Source: Syntrophobacter sp963666995 (GTDB lineage: Bacteria > Desulfobacterota > Syntrophobacteria > Syntrophobacterales > Syntrophobacteraceae). Taken from it: DNA of 64,000 bases. The notes beneath the pieces were generated by a model that did no database searches, had not been told where the DNA came from, and saw only the letters and a program-made list of their open reading frames with translations. Where the stretch lies: the NCBI GenBank assembly GCA_963666995.1, contig OY762941.1:868001-932000 (forward strand), read 5' to 3'. Shown in pieces: positions 35,229-44,652 of this stretch (position 1 is its first letter; each line of letters starts with the position of its first letter). Both the position numbers and the translations under genes were made by a program.

Positions 35229-36281
35229 ATGCAACCTTCGACAGCGGACAACGACATCCTGATGGAACGCATCCGTTCCATTAAATCCGAACTCGGGAAG
35301 GAACTCATCATTCTGACCCACCATTACCAGCGCAAAGAAATTGTGGAGCTTGGAGATTTTGCCGGAGATTCCTTCGGGCTCTCCAAAAAGGCAGCCTCCG
35401 ATGCCGATTGCCGCTTCATCGTCTTCTGCGGTGTGCATTTCATGGCGGAAAGCGCGGCGATCCTGGCGCATCCGCATCAGATCGTTCAGATACCTAATCC
35501 CGACGCCGGCTGTTGGATGGCTAGCATGGCAGATGCCTTCAGCGTGGAAACGGCCTGGCAGGAAATCAATTCCATCTCTGGGGAAGGGTCCGTCATACCC
35601 ATCGTTTATATGAATTCGGACGCGGGGCTGAAGGCTTTTTGCGGCCGCAATGGAGGGTGTGTGTGCACCTCCTCGAATGCACGCTCGGCCGTGGAGTGGG
35701 GTTTCAGCCAAGCCGAAAAGATCCTCTTTTTCCCCGACCAGCACCTCGGGCGCAATGTCGGAAACCAGATGGGGCTAAAGCCCGAGGAAATGATCGTCTG
35801 GGTTTCCGGGGAACCTCTTGGCGGCAACAGTCCGGAGTCCGTACGGAATGCGAAAATCATCCTCTGGAACGGTTACTGCCTCGTGCACACGCGTTTTACG
35901 GTCGAGCATATGGCAAAAGCACGGAGGAAATTCCCGGACGCCAAGATTGTCGTCCATCCCGAGTGTAGTCAGGAAGTGGTCGGCTTGGCCGACGCCTGCG
36001 GATCGACCGGTTTCATCGTGGATTATGTGAAGAAAGCACCGGCCGGATCGACCGTTATCGTCGGGACGGAAATCAATCTCATTCACCGGCTGGCACTTGA
36101 ATATCCCGAGAAGAAGGTCCTCGATCTCCATTATTCTCTTTGTCCCAACATGTTTAAAATCAATCTGAAGAACCTTCTGAAGTGCCTCGAGGAAATCGGA
36201 ACGTATAATGTGGTCCGGGTGCCGGATGACATCAAGGCGGATGCCCGTCTCGCCCTGGATCGCATGATGGCTTTGAAGTGA
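35229..36281 (+). CDS. nadA: Quinolinate synthase
   Basis: Condenses iminoaspartate and dihydroxyacetone phosphate to quinolinate for NAD synthesis; a [4Fe-4S] enzyme. 350 residues. Typical motifs: LTHHYQ near residue 30, DSFGLS, CGVHFMAESA, VYMNS, CTSSNA, FFPDQHLGRN, HPEC, GTE, and a final CPNMFKIN carrying a cluster Cys. I chose the ATG at 35229 (MQPSTAD) with AGGAG 5 nt upstream. nadB and nadC are not in the window. Confidence 0.94.
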   Translation: MQPSTADNDILMERIRSIKSELGKELIILTHHYQRKEIVELGDFAGDSFGLSKKAASDADCRFIVFCGVHFMAESAAILAHPHQIVQIPNPDAGCWMASMADAFSVETAWQEINSISGEGSVIPIVYMNSDAGLKAFCGRNGGCVCTSSNARSAVEWGFSQAEKILFFPDQHLGRNVGNQMGLKPEEMIVWVSGEPLGGNSPESVRNAKIILWNGYCLVHTRFTVEHMAKARRKFPDAKIVVHPECSQEVVGLADACGSTGFIVDYVKKAPAGSTVIVGTEINLIHRLALEYPEKKVLDLHYSLCPNMFKINLKNLLKCLEEIGTYNVVRVPDDIKADARLALDRMMALK

Positions 36282-36669
36282 AGGAATCGCCGGGGGGGAA
36301 GAGACTGCTGCCCAAACAGAATCCAGGTGAAAACGAGCCATTTGTCGAGAAATGTCACCCCGGCGGTATTGCCGGGGTTCAGTGCCGTTAGTTGGAATTT
36401 CCCAATGATTTCAATGAGCCTGGATTCCGGGCTTTATATGAAAAAAGGAATTGCCGTCTAACGTATACCCTGCCTTGATTTAGGCAGAAATTTTTTCATT
36501 GTTCGTTGTGGCCGAAAGGCCATGAGTGTTCGCCGGAATGACGAATCTTGATTTCGTCGGGCCTCGGATTGTCCTTTGGGCAACAACCCGGTAATCATTC
36601 CCCCACTCTTTTTGAGGCTGTTGACACTATCGTCTTGAACGCAGTATGAATCACGAATCACGCGCGGAT
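36282..36669. other. Intergenic region between convergent nadA and fixX
   Basis: No gene seen. It holds a hairpin ACCCCGGC/GCCGGGGT (36357-36378) that could terminate nadA, and copy B of the dispersed repeat. Confidence 0.5.
36490..36612. repeat. Dispersed intergenic repeat, copy B
   Basis: The block 36502-36547 is identical, inverted, to 14904-14949, and the block about 36565-36612 matches the other conserved part of copy A. The hairpin element present inside copy A is absent here and replaced by unrelated sequence. Confidence 0.75.
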
Positions 36670-36954
36670 TTATCCATACCTGAAGCTGACGCCAAAGCCA
36701 CCTCTCGGATAATTCCATTCGATGGCCCCTTGCTTCGGGCAGGCAACTCTGCAGGTTCCGCATTCCAGGCAGCCGGCATAATCGAAATGAAGCTCGCCGT
36801 CTTTGACCGAATAGAGGCCCGCAGGGCATGCGAACGTGCACGGCTTTGTCCGGCACGTGGAACAGATTTCCTTATTCACCCTGATGTGCGCTTCCTGGTC
36901 GTCCACTACGAATTTATCCAGGCCAAGCAGTTGTTCAATACTCAAGCGTTTCAA
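36670..36954 (-). CDS. fixX: FixX-like ferredoxin of the ETF:quinone oxidoreductase
   Basis: A 94-residue ferredoxin-like partner of FixC that carries the Fe-S cluster of the oxidoreductase. It has the typical cysteine arrangement (ICSTCRTKPCTFACPAG, then CLECGTCRVACP). The start is a TTG (36952-36954) overlapping the TGA of fixC, with AAGGAG 9 nt upstream inside fixC. Last gene of the minus-strand acyl-CoA cluster. Confidence 0.9.
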   Translation of the reverse strand: MKRLSIEQLLGLDKFVVDDQEAHIRVNKEICSTCRTKPCTFACPAGLYSVKDGELHFDYAGCLECGTCRVACPKQGAIEWNYPRGGFGVSFRYG

Positions 36955-38246
36955 AGGCTCGTCGCTCCTTTCCAGCCGTCAGCGGCCAACCGGATCAAGC
37001 CGACGCCGCTCTCCCTCACCTGACGCAGTACCTTTTTCATGGCGTGGCCCTGAGAAGATCCATCCACCGTGAACAACTCGCTGAAGATGCCCGTGGCAAG
37101 TTTCGGATAGGCATTGTACATCCGGTCGTTCTCCAGGAAGCCCGGGGCCTTCCGGTAGGTTTCAAGGTCTCTCAGAACGAAGCTTTCCTTCAGCAGTTCC
37201 TGATAGCGGCCGAGTCCGCGGCTCGAAAAGTCGTTCCGCGCCTTGGCCTCCATGACGGCTCTTGCGGCAGCTTCACCCGATGCGATGGCAAAATCCATGC
37301 CGCGGACCGTATATCCAAGATTCAGGACAAAGCCCGCGGCATCGCCAACCACCAGTATTCCATCTCCAAACAACCGGGGTACCATGTCCAGTCCAGCCTC
37401 AGATACCAGGTGCGCCGAGTACTCGGCCGGTTCCCCTCCTTCGATCAAAGGAGCGATGTGCGGATTATTTTTGAAGTCTTCGAGGATATCGCTGATCTTT
37501 GCACAACATCTCTGGAGTTCCGCCACCGTGATGACCACCCCCAGGGAGACGCTGTTTCTGTTGGTGTAAAGGAAGCCGCCCCCCCGCATGCCTTTTGAGC
37601 AGTCGCCGACAAACATATGAACGGCACCGTTGTTTCCTTCCACCTGAAAACGCCGGCAGATGACATCGGCCGGCAGTTCGATGATTTGTTTTACTCCCGT
37701 CGCCACCTGGCTGGGAGTGAACATTTGCGCCAAGCCGGCTTTTTGAGCCATGCGAGAATTGACGCCGTCAGCCGCGATCACCACATCGGCCAGCATTTCA
37801 TCTTCGCCGGCCCGGATACCGATCACTTTTCCCTTTTCGGTCAACACATCGTCGACGCGGATGCCACAGGCGAGCAGAGCGCCCGCCTCCTCGGCTTTCG
37901 AAGCAAGCCAGTTGTCGAATTCCGCCCTCAGAAGCGTGAACGAATGATAGGGAGGTTCCGACCAGTTCGAATCCCGGAAGTTGACCGAAAGGCTGCGGCC
38001 TTCGTCCAGGAAAGTGACCACTTCGCGCTCAACGCGCCGTTCCACCGGCGCCTCTTCCCAGAAATTCGGAATGATCCGATTCAGAGCGTGGCTGTACATC
38101 CGGCCGCCGTACATATTTTTGCTGCCGGGAGCGGTCCCCCGTTCCACTAGTACGACCTCGTGGCCTTCCCTGGCCAGCAGGTAAGCGGCGGTACTTCCCG
38201 CTGGACCTCCACCGACCACGATCGCCGTGAATTTATCTTCCGCCAT
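36951..38246 (-). CDS. fixC: FixC-like electron transfer flavoprotein:quinone oxidoreductase
   Basis: Moves electrons from reduced ETF to the membrane quinone pool. 431 residues, with the N-terminal FAD motif IVVGGGPAGSTAAYLL, the RGTAPGSKNMYGGRMY segment of FixC proteins, VIAADGVNS, and a C-terminal GDAAGFVLNLGYTVRGMDFAI. ATG at 38246 with AAGGTG 7 nt upstream; 139 nt after etfA and coupled to fixX. Without FixA/B-type bifurcation residues in hand I cannot say whether EtfBA-FixCX bifurcates; the neighbouring acyl-CoA dehydrogenase suggests a linear acyl-CoA to quinone route. Confidence 0.9.
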   Translation of the reverse strand: MAEDKFTAIVVGGGPAGSTAAYLLAREGHEVVLVERGTAPGSKNMYGGRMYSHALNRIIPNFWEEAPVERRVEREVVTFLDEGRSLSVNFRDSNWSEPPYHSFTLLRAEFDNWLASKAEEAGALLACGIRVDDVLTEKGKVIGIRAGEDEMLADVVIAADGVNSRMAQKAGLAQMFTPSQVATGVKQIIELPADVICRRFQVEGNNGAVHMFVGDCSKGMRGGGFLYTNRNSVSLGVVITVAELQRCCAKISDILEDFKNNPHIAPLIEGGEPAEYSAHLVSEAGLDMVPRLFGDGILVVGDAAGFVLNLGYTVRGMDFAIASGEAAARAVMEAKARNDFSSRGLGRYQELLKESFVLRDLETYRKAPGFLENDRMYNAYPKLATGIFSELFTVDGSSQGHAMKKVLRQVRESGVGLIRLAADGWKGATSL

Positions 38247-38385
38247 ATCCGCACACCTTGCGATTCAGGTTCTCAGGTTTTTCTTGAAGTTCTCCGATGA
38301 GACCGGAGACGGCAGCAGCAGGATCTCCCAGACACCATGTTCCACGGGTTCCCCGCCGTGCACGCCGCCTCCGGCTCAATTACCG

Positions 38386-39357
38386 TCACGCATTCTGCTT
38401 TTTCAGGGCTTTTTCGATCTCCAGCGCAAGCTTCGGAACCACCTGGTAGAGGTCACCCACGATCCCATAGTCCGCCGCGTCGAAAATAGGAGCACTTTCG
38501 TCGCGATTGATTCCAAGAATGACTTTGCTGTCGCGGATGCCCGTCACGTGCTGAATCTGTCCGGATACACCAACCCCGATATAAAGGTCCGGTTTGACCT
38601 TCTTTCCCGAAATCCCCAGGTAAACGTCTTCGGGCAACCACTGCAGTTGCTCGGCGACAGGGCGCGAACAGGCGACCTCCCCTCCCAGCAACTCCGCCAG
38701 GTCACGGGCGAGTTTCACGTCTTCCTTTTTCTCCACCCCGCGGCCGACACAAACGATGATCTTCGCCTCAGTTATGTCCACGGCCTGACGCACCTTGGGG
38801 GCAAGAGACATCACCTTCGATCCGGAAGGAGGAACGGCGCCCGCGATCGTGGTGATTTTCCCTTCCCGCGGGTTCTCCAGGGGTGCTGCCGGTTCGAAAG
38901 TGCGCGGCGGGATAGTCGCCATTTGAGGACGCGCGGCGCAGACCACTTTCTGCACTGCCAAGCCGCCGAACAGCAGCCGATGCATCACCAGGAGCCGTTT
39001 TTCCCGGTCGATTTCGAAGCCGATGCAGTTGGTGCAGAGGCCGGTGTTCAGCCGGACGGCGACACGGGCCGCAATTTCTTTTCCTCTTTGCGTTCCTCCG
39101 ATCAGAAACACATCCGGGTCTCCTCTGCCGGCAACCTCCGCCAGCACGGGGACGAAAGATTCCAGCGGTTGGTCCGGAGCCGGAGGAGGCAGCAGGAAGA
39201 CTTCATCGGCACCGTGACTGATGGCTTCACGGGCAATTTCGTTGCTCACCGCAAATGAAGCAAGCCCGGTATTCAATTCCGCGGCCAGGCTTTTCCCCGC
39301 GGTCAACAGCTCCAATGTCAGTTCGCGCCCTTCGGCGAAAACCCAAATACCAGCCAT
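38386..39357 (-). CDS. etfA: Electron transfer flavoprotein alpha subunit
   Basis: FAD-binding alpha subunit of ETF, 323 residues. The C-terminal FAD domain is clear: CVGRGVEKKED, GGEVACSRPVAE, YLGISGKKVKPDLYIGVGVSGQIQH and INRDESAPIFDAADYGIVGDL. I set the start at MAGIWVF (39357) because GAGGAG lies 9 nt upstream. It follows etfB by 13 nt and takes electrons from the acyl-CoA dehydrogenase two genes upstream. Confidence 0.93.
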   Translation of the reverse strand: MAGIWVFAEGRELTLELLTAGKSLAAELNTGLASFAVSNEIAREAISHGADEVFLLPPPAPDQPLESFVPVLAEVAGRGDPDVFLIGGTQRGKEIAARVAVRLNTGLCTNCIGFEIDREKRLLVMHRLLFGGLAVQKVVCAARPQMATIPPRTFEPAAPLENPREGKITTIAGAVPPSGSKVMSLAPKVRQAVDITEAKIIVCVGRGVEKKEDVKLARDLAELLGGEVACSRPVAEQLQWLPEDVYLGISGKKVKPDLYIGVGVSGQIQHVTGIRDSKVILGINRDESAPIFDAADYGIVGDLYQVVPKLALEIEKALKKQNA

Positions 39358-39370
39358 CGCTGAACACTCC

Positions 39371-40144
39371 TCAGGCAATCACGCCTTCTTTCAATAATGC
39401 GTTCACAACCGCACGAATATCCGCTTCTTCAGACCCGAATTTCAAGCGCCGCCGCTCCATGATCGCCGCCTGGATTTCAACGGTCTCAAGACATGGCCCG
39501 TTATGTCCGCCGAGCATATCGAGGGTGATGTTTTCCACCGGTTTCCTGGCAGCACCCAGCACCTGTTTGAGGGAAGGGATCCTGGGGGTGTTGATGTCGG
39601 GAAGCACCGTAACGAGTGCGGGAAGTGGGACGGAGACCGTTTCAATTCCCTCTTCCAGCTTGCGTTCCACTACGATTCGGTTCTCATTTTCCATGACAGT
39701 CAGTTTATTGACATAAGTGGCACAGGAAATGCCGAGCCTTTCTGCCAGGGCCGGGCCAACCTGCTGTGCGTAAAGATCGCTGGATCCCTCACCACAGAGG
39801 ATCAGATCGAAATCTATCGATCGCTCAATGGCCTTTGCCAGAAGCGCACTCGTCTGAGAGGGTTCAAGACCCGTAAATGACGGGTCGTGGATGAAAAAAG
39901 CCTTTTCCGGCCCGCGGGAAAGAACATCCTTGATACAGTTCCGCCCGGTCGAGGGAGCAACCGTCACGGCAACAACTTGAGCCCCGTGCTTTTCCTGAAG
40001 CAACATTCCTTCTTCGACGGCATTGCGGTCATAAGGGCTGATCTTGCAGGTCACCCGGTCGAGCAGCAGTCGCCGCGACGCGGTATCGACTTTGATGTCC
40101 GCCTCATCGATGACCCATTTAAAGCATGTGATGATTTTGAGCAT
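39371..40144 (-). CDS. etfB: Electron transfer flavoprotein beta subunit
   Basis: Beta subunit of ETF, 257 residues, opening with CFKWVIDEADIKVD. It contains the SPYDRNAVEEG and GEGSSDLYAQQVGPALAE segments, where the nucleotide (AMP or bifurcating FAD) binds. It lies 21 nt after the acyl-CoA dehydrogenase gene and 13 nt before etfA, so the three are one transcription unit. Confidence 0.93.
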   Translation of the reverse strand: MLKIITCFKWVIDEADIKVDTASRRLLLDRVTCKISPYDRNAVEEGMLLQEKHGAQVVAVTVAPSTGRNCIKDVLSRGPEKAFFIHDPSFTGLEPSQTSALLAKAIERSIDFDLILCGEGSSDLYAQQVGPALAERLGISCATYVNKLTVMENENRIVVERKLEEGIETVSVPLPALVTVLPDINTPRIPSLKQVLGAARKPVENITLDMLGGHNGPCLETVEIQAAIMERRRLKFGSEEADIRAVVNALLKEGVIA

Positions 40145-40165
40145 TTGTCGCCTTTCTTTACTCGT

Positions 40166-41305
40166 TCAGCGCAGTATGCTGCCGGCTATAACCATCCTCA
40201 TGACTTCAGAAGTCCCTTCGTAGATTTCGGTTATCTTGGCATCACGGTAGAGCCGCTCCACTTTATGACCCTTGATGAAACCGATGCCGCCGTGGATCTG
40301 AATGGCCCGGTTAGTCTGGCGCGCAGCCGTCTCCGCTGCGAACAGTTTTGCCATTGCCGCTTCCTTGCCGTACGGGCGACCTTGATCGTAGCACCATGCG
40401 GCGTAATAAGTCAGATGCCTTGCAGCCGCAACTTCCGTGGCCATATCGGCGAGCATCCACTGGATGGCCTGGAAGGAACTGATGGGCTTACCAAACTGGA
40501 CTCTTTCCTTTGAATATTGAATCGACTCGTCAAGGGCCGCCTGCGCAATGCCCAGTGCTTGCGCGGCAATCCCGATCCGGCCGCCGTCGAGGGTCATCAT
40601 GGCAATTTTGAAGCCCTGCCCTTCGCCGCCCAGCAGATTTTCTTTCGGAACGCGACAGTCCTTCAGCACTACCTCTGAAGTCAGGGCACCGCGGATCCCC
40701 ATCTTGTTCAGGTGTTCACCGGGCTTTATCCCGGGAGTGTCCGAAGGGATGATGAAGGCGCTGATGCCTTTGGCGCCTTTAGACTTGTCGGTGCCGGCAA
40801 AAAGGATAAAGACGCCGGCCACCGGAGCGTTGGAAATGAACATCTTGGTCCCATTCAGCACGTAGTCGCCGCCGTCGGGCACCGCAGTGGTGCTGCCCGC
40901 CGCGACATCGGTCCCGGCACCGGGTTCGGTAAGAGCGAACGCCCCCAGCATCTCACCTTTGCAGAGCGGAACGAGGTATTTTTTCTTCTGCTCCTCGGTC
41001 CCGAACTTGAAGAGTGGGAAGCTGGCAAGGGAGGTGTGGCATTCGAGGGTAAAACCCGTCGCAGCGCAGGCACGGCATATTTCTTCAAGGACCATGATGT
41101 AGGTGAGGTAGTCGGAACCGGCACCACCGTATTCGGTGGGATAAGGAATCCCCAACCAGTCCTGTTCGGCCAGCCTTTTAATGTTCTCTCTGGGGAAGCG
41201 AGGTTCCATATCGACCTGTTCCGCAATGGGCTCAACATACTTCAGGCAGAATTCCCGTACGCCCGCACGGATCAATTCCTGTTCTTCCGTCGGTTGAAAA
41301 TTCAT
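40166..41305 (-). CDS. Short/branched-chain acyl-CoA dehydrogenase
   Basis: FAD-dependent alpha,beta-dehydrogenation of an acyl-CoA, passing electrons to ETF. 379 residues, the standard family length. Motifs: LTEPGAGTDVA, FILFAGTD, GIRGALTSEV, QIHGGIGFIKGH and the catalytic Glu in IYEGTSEVMR near the C-terminus, the position used by short- and medium-chain enzymes (not isovaleryl-CoA dehydrogenase). The start MNFQPTEEQE at 41305 has GGAG 9 nt upstream. Directly followed by etfBA. Candidate substrates from context are isobutyryl-CoA, butyryl-CoA or propionyl-CoA. Confidence 0.92.
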   Translation of the reverse strand: MNFQPTEEQELIRAGVREFCLKYVEPIAEQVDMEPRFPRENIKRLAEQDWLGIPYPTEYGGAGSDYLTYIMVLEEICRACAATGFTLECHTSLASFPLFKFGTEEQKKKYLVPLCKGEMLGAFALTEPGAGTDVAAGSTTAVPDGGDYVLNGTKMFISNAPVAGVFILFAGTDKSKGAKGISAFIIPSDTPGIKPGEHLNKMGIRGALTSEVVLKDCRVPKENLLGGEGQGFKIAMMTLDGGRIGIAAQALGIAQAALDESIQYSKERVQFGKPISSFQAIQWMLADMATEVAAARHLTYYAAWCYDQGRPYGKEAAMAKLFAAETAARQTNRAIQIHGGIGFIKGHKVERLYRDAKITEIYEGTSEVMRMVIAGSILR

Positions 41306-41535
41306 AATGTTCTTCTCCATCATCTGTTTTTCGTTCCATTACGGGTACGAGAAGAGACGGGGTTAAAATTGTTCCGATTCATGTCTTCCCGTCCCTAGTC
41401 ACTCACATACCGCGTAATCTGCAGGGAACGCTTTTTGCCACCCCGTCGACAATAGGACTCTCTTCGTGAGTCGAACGCACACTCTCCCTGCCGGATGCCG
41501 TTGCAAAAGCCACAGACATCAATTGAAGGGAGTCT

Positions 41536-42687
41536 TTAGAATGCGGACTCCAAAAGTCTGATGACCTCCGTTTCCGTTACTTTTCGAGGATTGTTGCTGA
41601 TCAGCCGGGTCTCTTTCAAAGTTGCCTTTGCCAGCGCAGGGATCTCTTCACTGGGAATGTTGTAGGCGCTCAACTTGAATGAGATATTCAGATCATTGAG
41701 GAGACTCTTCACTGCTTCCACGGACTGCCTTGCCGCTTCGAGTTCCGGCAAACCATTAGCGTCTTCACCAAAACTCATAGAGATTTTTTTGAATTTTTCC
41801 GGCGTTGCCATTAGATTGTATTCCATGACCCAGGGGCAGGCGACGGCGGCCAGCAATCCGTGGGGCAGGTGGAAACGGCCGCCGATCGCATGGGATATGG
41901 CATGTGCAAGCCCGTTTTGGGTATTTGAAAAGCCCATGCCTGTCATGCAACTGGCGTAAAGCATGTTCTCCCGGGCTTCGATATTGTCGCCGTTGGCGAA
42001 TGCCTTTCTAAGGTTGGCGGCGATCATCCGGATCGCCTGAAGGTTCAGTGTGTCCGTAAAAACGGTGGCCCTGACGCCGGTGTAGGATTCGATTGCATGC
42101 ACCAGGGCATCCATACCGGTCATGGCCGTAATATGCGGGGGCAACCCGATGGTCAGTTTCGGGTCGAGTATGACGCTCCTGGCATACATGTGCCGGCTGA
42201 CTATGCCCTTTTTCGCGTTGTTCTGCCTGTCAGTCACCACACCGATGCTTGTAACTTCACTGCCGGTACCTGCAGTCGTCGGAATCAGGATCAATGGGAC
42301 GCCCGGATTCGGAACCCGCTCGATCCCAAAGTAATCGTCAATCGGCCCTTCGTTGGTCAGCATGACCGAGGTTACCTTGGCAATGTCAAGCGAACTTCCT
42401 CCTCCCATGCCGATGATGACATCAGGTTGAAAATCCCTAGCCGCTTGCACGCTCCTTGTCACAACTTCCCTGTCGGGATCGGGTTCGACTTCAGCAAAGA
42501 CATCGAACGAAAGTTCAGCCCGAAGCAGAATTTTCTTTAAGGGTTCGAGCAATCCGGCAGATTCGATTCCCGGATCACTGATCACCAGCACCCGGGAACC
42601 TTGCAGGCGTTCGACCTCACTTCCCGTATCTTCAGCACAACCAACCCCATAAATGATCCTGTTGACTAAACTAAACGATAAAGACAC
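41536..42687 (-). CDS. Iron-containing alcohol dehydrogenase
   Basis: NAD(P)-dependent oxidation of an alcohol or 3-hydroxyacid. 383 residues, standard for the family. GMGGGSSLDIAK and LILIPTTAGTGSEVT are the nucleotide-binding motifs; metal ligands are expected in DALVHAIES and in NGLAHAISHAIGG...HG. The start is a GTG at 42685-42687 with AGGAG 6 nt upstream; a longer frame to 42780 has no ribosome site. It lies between the semialdehyde dehydrogenase and the acyl-CoA dehydrogenase, so oxidation of 3-hydroxyisobutyrate or 3-hydroxypropionate to the semialdehyde is a reasonable guess. Confidence 0.9.
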   Translation of the reverse strand: MSLSFSLVNRIIYGVGCAEDTGSEVERLQGSRVLVISDPGIESAGLLEPLKKILLRAELSFDVFAEVEPDPDREVVTRSVQAARDFQPDVIIGMGGGSSLDIAKVTSVMLTNEGPIDDYFGIERVPNPGVPLILIPTTAGTGSEVTSIGVVTDRQNNAKKGIVSRHMYARSVILDPKLTIGLPPHITAMTGMDALVHAIESYTGVRATVFTDTLNLQAIRMIAANLRKAFANGDNIEARENMLYASCMTGMGFSNTQNGLAHAISHAIGGRFHLPHGLLAAVACPWVMEYNLMATPEKFKKISMSFGEDANGLPELEAARQSVEAVKSLLNDLNISFKLSAYNIPSEEIPALAKATLKETRLISNNPRKVTETEVIRLLESAF

Positions 42688-42933
42688 GTCCTTCTCCTGT
42701 CCTATTCCTATTGTCCTGTTTGTCGAAAGCCCCGGATTCAGCCCTACTGAGTCGAGGCGCCCTGGAAGGGCGCGTTTCATCGCTCCCCGGCATGGTCCGC
42801 GATTTTATTCATGCGTCTTGTTGAGGTTCCCCAGGAGCACGCCGCCACTTGCAAGGGGGCGACAAACTTCTGTTGACCGGAGGAAGGGAACCTCAAAAGA
42901 CGTCTGTCCGAGTTGCGGGAGCAGGCGGAATCG

Positions 42934-44496
42934 TCAGCTTGCGACACAGCTTCTTACCGATCCATCCCGGGATGCCTGGCACTCCGATTTCTCTCCCTCC
43001 CGGGCTGCACGGCCCTTTCCTTCCGGGGGATCGAAACGGATGGTCGCAACCTTGTCTTGTGTAAAGAAATCGATTCCTCCCTTGCCCTGGACCTTGTTCG
43101 TACCAATCAAAGAATTCTTTATCCCTCCGAACGGCAGATAGGGATGGGGAGCACAAACGCCGACGTTGACCCCCACCATTCCGACGTTGGCTTCCTGGAT
43201 GAATCTTTCGGTGTAGTAGAGGTTCTGGGTGAAAATGCAGGCGCCATTGCCGAACTCCTGCGCCCTGATTTGGTCGAGCGCCTCATCGAAGTCCTTTATC
43301 TTGATGAACGCAACCACAGGTCCGAAGACTTCCTCCGTGGCGATGGTCATTGAAGGATCCACGTCAACGAATACGGTGGGACCGACAAAATAGCCGTTTT
43401 TGTTCTTCTCGGGCACATCCGGGTTTCGACCGTCAAGAATCAGCTTCGCACCTTCTTTGATTCCGATTTCTATATACCTTTCGATCTTTTCCTTCGCTTC
43501 TTTCGAAATGACCGGTCCCATGTAGACGTCAGGGTCCAACGCATCACCGACCTTCACAGTTTTCGATGCCTCGATGACGGCGTCCACGATCCGGTCGTAG
43601 ATCTCCGGCACGGCTGCAACGACGGACCCCGCCAGGCAACGTTGCCCCGCGGAGCCGTAACAGGAGTGCACGTAGTTCTCGATAAAAACGTCCATCTGGG
43701 CATCTTCCATGGCCACCAGGTAGTTCTTGGCCCCCGCCAGGAGCATCGTCCGTTTTCCAGCTTCCCCGCATTTGCTTGCGATCTTTTTGGCTGTCGGGGT
43801 AGAACCCACAAGACAGACGCCGGACATCTTCGGGTGATCGTACCAGACTTCGGGAACGTCCCTGTGCCCGTGGATGACGTTGACGACACCGGGAGGAAGC
43901 CCGATAGACTCAAATACCTCGACCATCTTCTGCATGAACAGGGGCGACTGTGTGGAAGGCTTGAATATGAACGTGTTTCCAACTCCTATGGCGAAGGGCA
44001 CGAACCAGCCGAAAACGAGTCCGGGGAAGTTAAACGGCGCGATGCCGCCAAATACACCCAGAGGCTGACGGATCACTTTCCCGCTGATATTGCCGGAAAC
44101 CGCTTCGAGGGTATCCCCCTGGATCAGGGTAGGAATACCGCACGCGGTCTCGATGATCTGGATCACCCTGAGTACCTCGCCTCTTGCTTCGCTGATATGT
44201 TTGGCCTGATCGATAGCGATGGCATACGCCAGTTCTTCGACGCGCTTTTGCATTTCCGCCCGCATGTCGAACAGGTAGGACACCCTCTTCCCGACAGGCA
44301 CTTTGCGCCAGGAGTGATAGGCCCGGTATGCGGACTCGACCGCAGCCAGCGAAGTCTCCCTTGAGGACAGCGGGACTTCCCCGATTACTTCTCCTGTGGA
44401 AGGATTGAAGAGAGGGACATAATCCGCGTTTGAATCGACAACCCATTTCCCGTCAATGTAATTCTTTATCCGTACAAATTCGGTACTCTTGCTCAT
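42934..44496 (-). CDS. mmsA: CoA-acylating methylmalonate-semialdehyde dehydrogenase
   Basis: Oxidises methylmalonate (or malonate) semialdehyde with CoA and NAD to propionyl-CoA (or acetyl-CoA) plus CO2. 520 residues. Family hallmarks: GVFGGIAPFNFPG near 150-162, FKPSTQSPL, GAKNYLVAMEDA and the catalytic Cys in GSAGQRCLAGS. MMSDHs lack the general-base Glu of hydrolytic ALDHs, and here the LAGAKN segment agrees. It has a polar tail of about 25 residues beyond the usual end. Position between the iron alcohol dehydrogenase and the liv genes fits a valine/isobutyrate- or 3-hydroxypropionate-type route. Confidence 0.91.
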   Translation of the reverse strand: MSKSTEFVRIKNYIDGKWVVDSNADYVPLFNPSTGEVIGEVPLSSRETSLAAVESAYRAYHSWRKVPVGKRVSYLFDMRAEMQKRVEELAYAIAIDQAKHISEARGEVLRVIQIIETACGIPTLIQGDTLEAVSGNISGKVIRQPLGVFGGIAPFNFPGLVFGWFVPFAIGVGNTFIFKPSTQSPLFMQKMVEVFESIGLPPGVVNVIHGHRDVPEVWYDHPKMSGVCLVGSTPTAKKIASKCGEAGKRTMLLAGAKNYLVAMEDAQMDVFIENYVHSCYGSAGQRCLAGSVVAAVPEIYDRIVDAVIEASKTVKVGDALDPDVYMGPVISKEAKEKIERYIEIGIKEGAKLILDGRNPDVPEKNKNGYFVGPTVFVDVDPSMTIATEEVFGPVVAFIKIKDFDEALDQIRAQEFGNGACIFTQNLYYTERFIQEANVGMVGVNVGVCAPHPYLPFGGIKNSLIGTNKVQGKGGIDFFTQDKVATIRFDPPEGKGRAAREGEKSECQASRDGSVRSCVAS

Positions 44497-44652
44497 TTGA
44501 CAAAATCCTTTCTAAAGTGAACTTCCTTGCGTGAATACTCCCTCTTCGGGCAACCGGCGACACTCGCATCAGGCACCTGACGATCCGTTTCCGGCTTCCA
44601 TGCTCCGGCATTGTTGCGTCCTGCCTGCGCGCTTCCTCAAACCGGCACACGC

